Positions 22,438 through 27,455 of a stretch of 27,455 bases of DNA are shown piece after piece (within the stretch, counting starts at the first letter, position 1; each line of letters begins with the position of its first letter). Position numbers and translations under genes: made by a program. The stretch comes from Streptococcus sp. (GTDB taxonomy: Bacteria; Bacillota; Bacilli; Lactobacillales; Aerococcaceae): contig JABZYY010000008.1 in NCBI GenBank assembly GCA_015264885.1, positions 1 to 27,455 on the forward strand, written 5' to 3'. The notes under the pieces were generated by a model, which had not been told where the DNA came from, did no database searches, and worked only from the letters and a program-made list of their open reading frames with translations.

Positions 22438-24108
22438 ATGAAACTACATAGTATTCTATCTAAAAGACATTCTTTTAAATTTTTCTTTCAAGTCTTATTA
22501 GTACTTCTTATCCTCATCACAGTGATTAGTCTCTTCGTCAGCAACGCCACAAGAGACTTTATTAAGAATCAAAATATTCAACAATTGACGAGTTCCATTG
22601 AAATTTACGCCAATGGACTGAATGATGAAATGCGTTCTGTTGAACGCTTTTTGTATTCAACGGTCACTCACGATAAGGGTTTGGATGAACTAAATGAGCC
22701 ACAAAGTTACACTGATTATGAGCAAACCGTCAAAAAAGTACAGACGACTTTTAATGACTATGAATACCAACACGAAACGCATATGTCGTTTTTGGTGGCT
22801 ACTGAAGGGACGCATCATTTTCTGAGTGCTTCAACTCTCTATATTCCCTATCAAGATTACTTATATTTAAAAAACAATATCAATTCGTTCAGAAATAATA
22901 CTGACGACCGTAAATGGCAAGCCATTCTTATCAACGATACGGAATACTTGATTAAAGTCGTTCATTATAAAGAGAAAACGATTATGGCGGTTATCTCTGC
23001 TGAAGATATTCTAATGCCACTTCGGAAACTGAATATCGGAAAGAATGGACATATTTCGCTGAAAGAACCGAAGAACTTATCGTCTTCCACACACTTAATC
23101 GAAGCCGATAGCGAACGGACGCAACTGCCATTTGATATTTACGTAGCGGTTGACTACACAGACGTATTCAAGAGTATCGTTCTTTTTGAAGTGTTCATCG
23201 CAATCGTTCCTATCTTAATTGCGATTGCTTCTCTTGTGTTGATTATTTTCATTCGAAACAGAATGTTAAGCCCAATTACACGATTAACCGAACGACTTTC
23301 AAAAATTGACGAAAACACCTCCATTTACGACATTGCTTCTTCTGAAGGGATTTTGGAAATCGATACTGCCAATGATAAATTGAGCCAGGTGCTCTTTGAT
23401 ATGCAAGACTTAAAAATTCGTGAGTATCATGCACAGCTGGAATTAAAAAAGGTTGAACTCAACTACTTAAAGAGTCAAATCCGACCTCACTTTTACTTGA
23501 ATATGCTTTCCATGATTCACAGTATGCTTCAAACGGAGAACTATAAGGAAATTGAAGAGTTAACGATTTTAACGTCCGATTACTTACGATATCTCTTTAT
23601 GGTGGACCAAGACTTCTCACCACTGGATAAAGAAATCCAACATATTAAGGACTACTTGGGCATTCAACGTATTCGTTATGGTGACCATATCGATTTTGCT
23701 TTAACATTCGATGGACAGTTGCACGATGCACTCGTCCCTTCTCTTTTACTACAAACATTCGTTGAGAATACGATTAAGCATGGATTTTCCTTCCAAGACG
23801 GGATTGCCATTGACCTTTCTCTTCAAAAACGAATGGTAGAAGACAAGCCTTATATTGAGATTTGCGTCAAAGACAATGGTCCAGGCTTCACTCCAGAGAT
23901 TCTTGAAAAACTCGAGAACATGGAATCATTAATGTCGGAAGACGGCCATCATATCGGAATTACCAATGCGATTGAACGGCTTAACCTTCTCTATCCAAAT
24001 GACTATACAATTACTTTTGAAAATAACGACACGGGTGGTGCAAGAATTTACGTGCTCATCCCCTATAAAGCGTTGAAAGGAGATTCTAATGAATATACTA
24101 CTCGTTGA
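22438..24108 (+). CDS. YesM-type sensor histidine kinase
   Basis: 556 aa from ATG 22438 (GCGAGGT seven bases upstream; the longer frame from 22390 begins inside the promoter). Membrane helix 1 is at about 14-36, an extracellular sensing domain at about 37-245, membrane helix 2 at about 246-273, then a HAMP segment. The LytS/YesM-type phosphoacceptor motif is QIRPHFYLNMLSMIHSML with His351, and the ATPase domain has VENTIKHGF (442-450) and DNGPGF (479-484), with IGITNAIERL as the last conserved box. It would sense an extracellular sugar or the loaded binding protein and phosphorylate the following response regulator. The two genes overlap by 20 bp. Confidence 0.93.
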   Translation: MKLHSILSKRHSFKFFFQVLLVLLILITVISLFVSNATRDFIKNQNIQQLTSSIEIYANGLNDEMRSVERFLYSTVTHDKGLDELNEPQSYTDYEQTVKKVQTTFNDYEYQHETHMSFLVATEGTHHFLSASTLYIPYQDYLYLKNNINSFRNNTDDRKWQAILINDTEYLIKVVHYKEKTIMAVISAEDILMPLRKLNIGKNGHISLKEPKNLSSSTHLIEADSERTQLPFDIYVAVDYTDVFKSIVLFEVFIAIVPILIAIASLVLIIFIRNRMLSPITRLTERLSKIDENTSIYDIASSEGILEIDTANDKLSQVLFDMQDLKIREYHAQLELKKVELNYLKSQIRPHFYLNMLSMIHSMLQTENYKEIEELTILTSDYLRYLFMVDQDFSPLDKEIQHIKDYLGIQRIRYGDHIDFALTFDGQLHDALVPSLLLQTFVENTIKHGFSFQDGIAIDLSLQKRMVEDKPYIEICVKDNGPGFTPEILEKLENMESLMSEDGHHIGITNAIERLNLLYPNDYTITFENNDTGGARIYVLIPYKALKGDSNEYTTR

Positions 24109-25627
24109 TGACGACCGTTTTATCATCGAAGCGTTACGCGAAAAAATCCGTTGGGATCGATTAAAAATCGACAACGTCTACGCGGCGAACAGCCTCACTC
24201 AGGCGCAAGACATCATTAAAGAATATCCGATCCACCTAATGATTAGCGATATTGAAATGCCTCAAGGAAGTGGTCTTGAACTCCTCTCTTGGGTACGAAA
24301 CGAAAATTACGACATCAAAACCATCTTTTTAACGAACTATGCGGATTTCAACTACGCGCAAAAAGCGATTGAATTGCAAAGTTTTGAATACTACTTAAAA
24401 CCGATTAACTTCGAAAAGTTGGAGTTCATCATTCAAAAGGCGCTCGACAAGATTACAGAGCAACGTCCAGTAGCACCTCTTGAGACATCTTTCCAAACAG
24501 AGAATAATTTCTGGTTCGAATATTTAAGAAAACCACGCATTCACCGTCTGGAAGAACTGCAAGCAGAAATGCGCAGACGCAATTTGAGTTTAAAAGATCA
24601 TCAGTATTTCCTAACAGGTGTGATTACATTACATATTAATGAAGCAGATTATGCCCCAGAAATTCCGTCATGGACTTCACAGTTGAAAAAAGTATTCCAA
24701 GCCTTCTCAAATGAGACTTATCAATTAGCGAGTCTGTTTAAGATGGAAGGACACGTGGACCATTACGTTTGCCTCTTTAGAGTGGACAATTCCTTCAATA
24801 GTGAGACATTCGCCAGAAAAATCCAACAAGAGATTCAGGATAAGTTGCACCATAATTCCATCATTACGTTCAACAGTTGCTTCCAATGCCCGAATATTTT
24901 ACAAGACGTAAAAGAACTCTACGCGGCAACTGGCCAACAAGTGCCTTATTGGAATACGATTATTCCAGTATCTTCTGATGCTGCTGTTTTACAGGAAAAA
25001 GAAGTGGCAACCAACTCCATCTCCTTCTCGGATTCATTAGACGAATCTGAATTGTCAAAGAGTCTATTGCACTATATTTCAGGTGGAATGGTTCCAAAAT
25101 CCATCTTGCAAAAACTCCATCTGGATTGGACGCAACAAATCGGAATTTACTTAGACCAAAATGGAATTTCAGCGCATAAGCTCTTCCAAAATGCGCATCA
25201 TGATTTCCTCTTCCAAAGAAAATTCCATTCGATTGAATCTTTTGAGGAATACTTCAATTACTACTGGTCACATGCGAGAAACTTTGTTACGGATGCTGAA
25301 AACCAAAAGAATAGTATTCAACGCATCATCGAATATATCGATCATCACTACAAAGAAGACTTGAGCCGAACAACTTTAGCCGATATGGTTTATCTCAGCG
25401 CGGACCACCTTGCTCGTGTCTTTAAGAAAGAAACAGGCGAAACACTCGTCAAATACATTACAGATAAACGTATTAATGCCGCTAAAGAAATGTTATCGGA
25501 TACGAAGACACCTATCTCTCAAGTTGCTTCCGAAGTGGGATATGATAATTACTCTTACTTCACAAAAATCTTTAAGGAAAAGACAGGTTACTCTCCAGGA
25601 GACTACCGCAAGCATCATGCAGGTTAA
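24089..25627 (+). CDS. YesN-type AraC-family response regulator
   Basis: 512 aa. The receiver domain (about 1-120) has the acidic pocket DDD (7-9), phosphoacceptor Asp54 in MISDIEMP, Thr82 and Lys104 in YYLKPIN. A poorly conserved middle region (about 130-400) follows. The C-terminal AraC/XylS domain (about 408-508) contains two helix-turn-helix units (LSRTTLADMVYLSADHLARV and PISQVASEVGYDNYSYFTKI) and ends FKEKTGYSPGDYRK. Once phosphorylated it should bind the direct repeats upstream of the divergent transporter operon. AAAGGAG precedes the start by seven bases, and a strong hairpin terminator follows. Confidence 0.94.
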   Translation: MNILLVDDDRFIIEALREKIRWDRLKIDNVYAANSLTQAQDIIKEYPIHLMISDIEMPQGSGLELLSWVRNENYDIKTIFLTNYADFNYAQKAIELQSFEYYLKPINFEKLEFIIQKALDKITEQRPVAPLETSFQTENNFWFEYLRKPRIHRLEELQAEMRRRNLSLKDHQYFLTGVITLHINEADYAPEIPSWTSQLKKVFQAFSNETYQLASLFKMEGHVDHYVCLFRVDNSFNSETFARKIQQEIQDKLHHNSIITFNSCFQCPNILQDVKELYAATGQQVPYWNTIIPVSSDAAVLQEKEVATNSISFSDSLDESELSKSLLHYISGGMVPKSILQKLHLDWTQQIGIYLDQNGISAHKLFQNAHHDFLFQRKFHSIESFEEYFNYYWSHARNFVTDAENQKNSIQRIIEYIDHHYKEDLSRTTLADMVYLSADHLARVFKKETGETLVKYITDKRINAAKEMLSDTKTPISQVASEVGYDNYSYFTKIFKEKTGYSPGDYRKHHAG

Positions 25628-25630
25628 ATA

Positions 25631-25665
25631 AAAAAGAGCTAGTTCAAACTGAACTAGCTCTTTTT
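25631..25665. terminator. Bidirectional terminator between yesN-type gene and rhodanese gene
   Basis: Perfect 15-bp inverted repeat AAAAAGAGCTAGTTC / GAACTAGCTCTTTTT with a 5-base loop. T-runs occur on both strands, so it serves the convergent genes on either side (3 bases after the yesN-type stop; 4 bases after the rhodanese stop). Confidence 0.95.
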
Positions 25666-25669
25666 CATA

Positions 25670-26050
25670 TTAGTTTTCTCTTTTTTTCACTTTACCGTTC
25701 CATGCTTCGAAGCCATGTTTTAAAATGTAAATATTTGTATATCCATTTTTCTTTAGACGGTAAGCACAACGACCAGCGATTGATACGCCTTCTTCATATA
25801 AATAGATTGGTTGATCTTTACGTAATTCCATGAAACGTTCTTTAAATTGAGAATAAGGAATGTTACGTGCTCCTAAAATATGAGCCGCTTTGAATTCATC
25901 TTTTTCACGTACATCGATTAATTGTCCATGACGTAAATCCTTTCCGAACTCTTCAGCGCTAACCACTTTTGCAGCAGATTGACGCATCCAAAGTAATACA
26001 AATAAGTAAATTCCGTAGGCCATGAATAAAGCCCAAATAATATACCACAT
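25670..26050 (-). CDS. Membrane-anchored rhodanese-like protein without the catalytic cysteine (YqhL-like)
   Basis: 126 aa from ATG 26050. An in-frame TTG at 26068 is rejected because AAGGGG, the ribosome site, lies just behind it. One N-terminal membrane helix (2-22) is followed by a rhodanese domain: DVREKDEF (46-53), AAHILGARNIP (55-65), then PIYLYEEGVSIAGR (81-94). In active rhodaneses the loop begins with Cys (Y-C-x2-G-x-R-S); here that position is Tyr85, and the only Cys (95) lies outside the loop. So sulfur transfer is unlikely and a binding or scaffolding role is possible. Such genes often stand next to glucokinase in Lactobacillales and Bacillus, as here (60-bp gap after glcK). Confidence 0.85.
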   Translation of the reverse strand: MWYIIWALFMAYGIYLFVLLWMRQSAAKVVSAEEFGKDLRHGQLIDVREKDEFKAAHILGARNIPYSQFKERFMELRKDQPIYLYEEGVSIAGRCAYRLKKNGYTNIYILKHGFEAWNGKVKKREN

Positions 26051-26110
26051 GAGACTAAACCCCTTCAAAAATAATTTTAATAAGACAAGAGATATTGTAT
26101 CATGTTTCTT

Positions 26111-27079
26111 CTAATCTTTCAAAAGCACTAAAGAAGCTGCTCCAATGACTCCTGCATCGTTCCCAAGTTCTGCTAAACGTAGATGTGTTGTTTCGCGGAC
26201 TTGTGGGAATACTAATTGTTCATATTCTTTACGAACGCCTTCTAGCAAGAATTCTCCTGCAGCGCTCACTCCACCACCGATAACGATGAAGGATGGATTT
26301 AACATATTCGCAACGTGTGAACATGCAATTCCTAAGTATTTTGAGAAATGACGAATCACGATTAATGCGAGTGGATCGTTTTGTTTTGCTAAATCAAACA
26401 CATCTTTTGCACTCACATCTTGTCCATCATCGATTCTTGCTTTCAACTCTGAATCGCCTGCATATTCGTCTGCATAACGACGTGCTAAGTTCACAATACC
26501 AGTGGCACTCGCTACCGTTTCAAGACAGCCTTTTTTACCGCATGTACATGCAAAAGGACGTTCACTGAAATCAACGGCGATGTGTCCGAGTTCGCCGCCA
26601 GCACCCGCTACACCATGAATCAGACGGTTTTCTGCGATAATTCCACCGCCAACACCTGTTCCAAGTGTAAAGAAGGTTACGTCTGGTTGGTCTCCACCAG
26701 CACCCATCCATTTTTCACCAAGTGCTGCTACGTTAGCATCATTGTCGATGAAGAACGGAATCCCAAGTGCTCCTTCGATTTTTTCTTTCAAAGGTTGTAA
26801 TGTTTTCCAGTTTAAGTTGTAGGCACCGATAACTGTACCCTTTTCTCTATCAACAACACCTGGAGAACCCATCCCGATACCAGCAAAGTTTTCATTTGTT
26901 AGTCCTAATAAATCTAAACGATGACGAATAGAGTCGATAATGTCGTCCACAATGTGGCTTCCTTCGTCTAAAATGTTGGTAGGAATCGACCATTTTTGTT
27001 GAACTTCACCTGCTAGTGAAATAATCGCAAATTTGATGGAAGTCCCACCTAAATCAATACCAATAATTTTCTTTTCCAT
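26111..27079 (-). CDS. glcK: ROK family glucokinase
   Basis: 322 aa. It phosphorylates glucose to glucose-6-phosphate with ATP in the cytoplasm. The ATP-binding loop is GIDLGGTSIKFAI near the start, the catalytic acid lies in FIDNDANVAALGE (Asp114 by alignment), and the ROK zinc site is GHIAV...ACTCGKKGCLE (His166, Cys178, Cys180, Cys185). GxGxGxxxG-like TLGTGVGGGII is intact. The ATG at 27079 has GGAG eight bases upstream; the GTG at 27088 is part of that region and is not used. The order rhomboid-glcK-rhodanese resembles the yqgP-glcK-yqhL region of bacilli, though no yqgQ lies between. It would handle glucose released by the GH31 enzyme, among others. Confidence 0.95.
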   Translation of the reverse strand: MEKKIIGIDLGGTSIKFAIISLAGEVQQKWSIPTNILDEGSHIVDDIIDSIRHRLDLLGLTNENFAGIGMGSPGVVDREKGTVIGAYNLNWKTLQPLKEKIEGALGIPFFIDNDANVAALGEKWMGAGGDQPDVTFFTLGTGVGGGIIAENRLIHGVAGAGGELGHIAVDFSERPFACTCGKKGCLETVASATGIVNLARRYADEYAGDSELKARIDDGQDVSAKDVFDLAKQNDPLALIVIRHFSKYLGIACSHVANMLNPSFIVIGGGVSAAGEFLLEGVRKEYEQLVFPQVRETTHLRLAELGNDAGVIGAASLVLLKD

Positions 27080-27112
27080 TGTATTCACTCCATGAAACTT
27101 GTATATGCTTAC

Positions 27113-27121
27113 ATTATAACA
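27113..27121 (-). promoter_or_regulatory. Extended -10 promoter of glcK
   Basis: Minus strand TGTTATAAT (TGn plus TATAAT) lies three bases after the rhomboid stop codon and 33 bases before the glcK start, so glcK can be transcribed apart from the rhomboid gene. No clear -35. Confidence 0.6.
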
Positions 27122-27124
27122 GCA

Positions 27125-27455
27125 TTATCTTTTCATTCCTAGTGTAAAAAGTAAAATTGCGATGACAAAATACGCAACGATTCCTGCAATGCGTGAAGCA
27201 GGTTTCGTCAGGCGGTCTCCTCTAAAGCTAATCGCCATCATCACTAGGTATCCACCAACGAGTCCTCCCAAGTGTCCATAGTTATCGACGGCTGAATTAA
27301 TAAATCCAAGGACAATATTGATAATGATAAGTCCTGCGTATTGCACGCCCATTTGCCTAAAAGAACGAATGTAGCCGTGTTTTCTTGATAAATAAACAAC
27401 AGCTCCCATGAGTCCAAAGAGCGCCGTACTTGCCCCAGCTGAAATGCTAGATGAG
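27125..27455 (-). CDS. Rhomboid family intramembrane serine protease, C-terminal part
   Basis: The frame enters from the right edge; 109 codons are visible. The active-site Ser lies in SAGASTALFGLMGA (GxSx with Thr after Ser rather than the usual Gly), and the catalytic His in NYGHLGGLVGGYLV, with four membrane helices in view. Rhomboids cut membrane proteins within the bilayer; the YqgP/GluP relatives help control membrane protein quality. The N-terminal part, including any cytoplasmic domain, is outside the window, so GluP identity is not proven. Downstream lies the glcK promoter. Confidence 0.88.
   Translation of the reverse strand, partial: SSSISAGASTALFGLMGAVVYLSRKHGYIRSFRQMGVQYAGLIIINIVLGFINSAVDNYGHLGGLVGGYLVMMAISFRGDRLTKPASRIAGIVAYFVIAILLFTLGMKR

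Noticed and set aside
1..27455. Mobile elements, prophage, CRISPR arrays, tRNA or rRNA genes
   Set aside because: None were seen: no transposase or integrase frames, no regularly spaced repeats with spacers, no cloverleaf-like sequence in the short gaps between genes.

Overview
The window is chromosomal DNA from a low-GC Gram-positive bacterium. By gene content and protein style it fits the order Lactobacillales, perhaps Carnobacteriaceae/Granulicatella-like; the genus is inference. Supporting points are the order rodZ-pgsA-cinA-recA, a full seven-gene comG operon, a LexA/DinR-type box GAAC-N4-GTTC in front of recA, strong GGAGG ribosome sites, and a rhomboid-glucokinase-rhodanese block. I see no phage, transposon, CRISPR, tRNA or rRNA. 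Both ends cut through genes: a MurJ/YtgP-type flippase on the left and a rhomboid protease on the right.

Layout. 1-496: 5' part of a flippase gene. 644-4541 (minus): rodZ, pgsA, cinA, recA. 4632-8598 (minus): comGA to comGG, the competence pseudopilus assembly genes, directly upstream of the rodZ-recA block. 8711-9193 (minus): VanZ-like membrane protein. 9367-10827 (plus): a protein that reads as a diverged M32 carboxypeptidase that has lost its HEXXH zinc site, with a strong promoter of its own. 10955-11936 (minus): OsmC/Ohr-like protein plus GNAT acetyltransferase. 12029-15063 (minus): an MgtA-type P-type ATPase preceded by a consensus promoter, an M-box-like magnesium riboswitch, an intrinsic terminator and a previously unlisted 27-codon leader ORF rich in acidic residues and proline. 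15143-15781 (plus): a Thr-rich lipoprotein. 15868-22240 (minus): a carbohydrate locus (two LplB/LplC-type permeases, a large solute-binding lipoprotein, a YesL/DUF624 membrane protein and a GH31 glycosidase). 22438-25627 (plus): the divergent YesM/YesN-type two-component system. 25670-27455 (minus): rhodanese-like protein, ROK glucokinase and rhomboid.

How the parts work together. The comG proteins, CinA and RecA cover DNA uptake and recombination in one 8-kb stretch. The YesM/YesN pair very likely senses an oligosaccharide and controls the divergent transporter operon: the 200-bp intergenic region carries four direct repeats of a TATCACTTTTCCGACA-like motif spaced by about two to three helical turns. 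The transporter lacks its own ATPase and must borrow an MsmK/MsmX-type subunit. The GH31 enzyme would release sugar that the ROK kinase further along could phosphorylate. The magnesium locus shows two stacked control layers: transcription termination by the riboswitch, then a leader peptide just ahead of the transporter start codon.

The most interesting items are the leader peptide behind the M-box, the direct repeats between the transporter and two-component genes, the apparently dead M32 peptidase, and a perfect 38-bp palindrome at 10866-10903.
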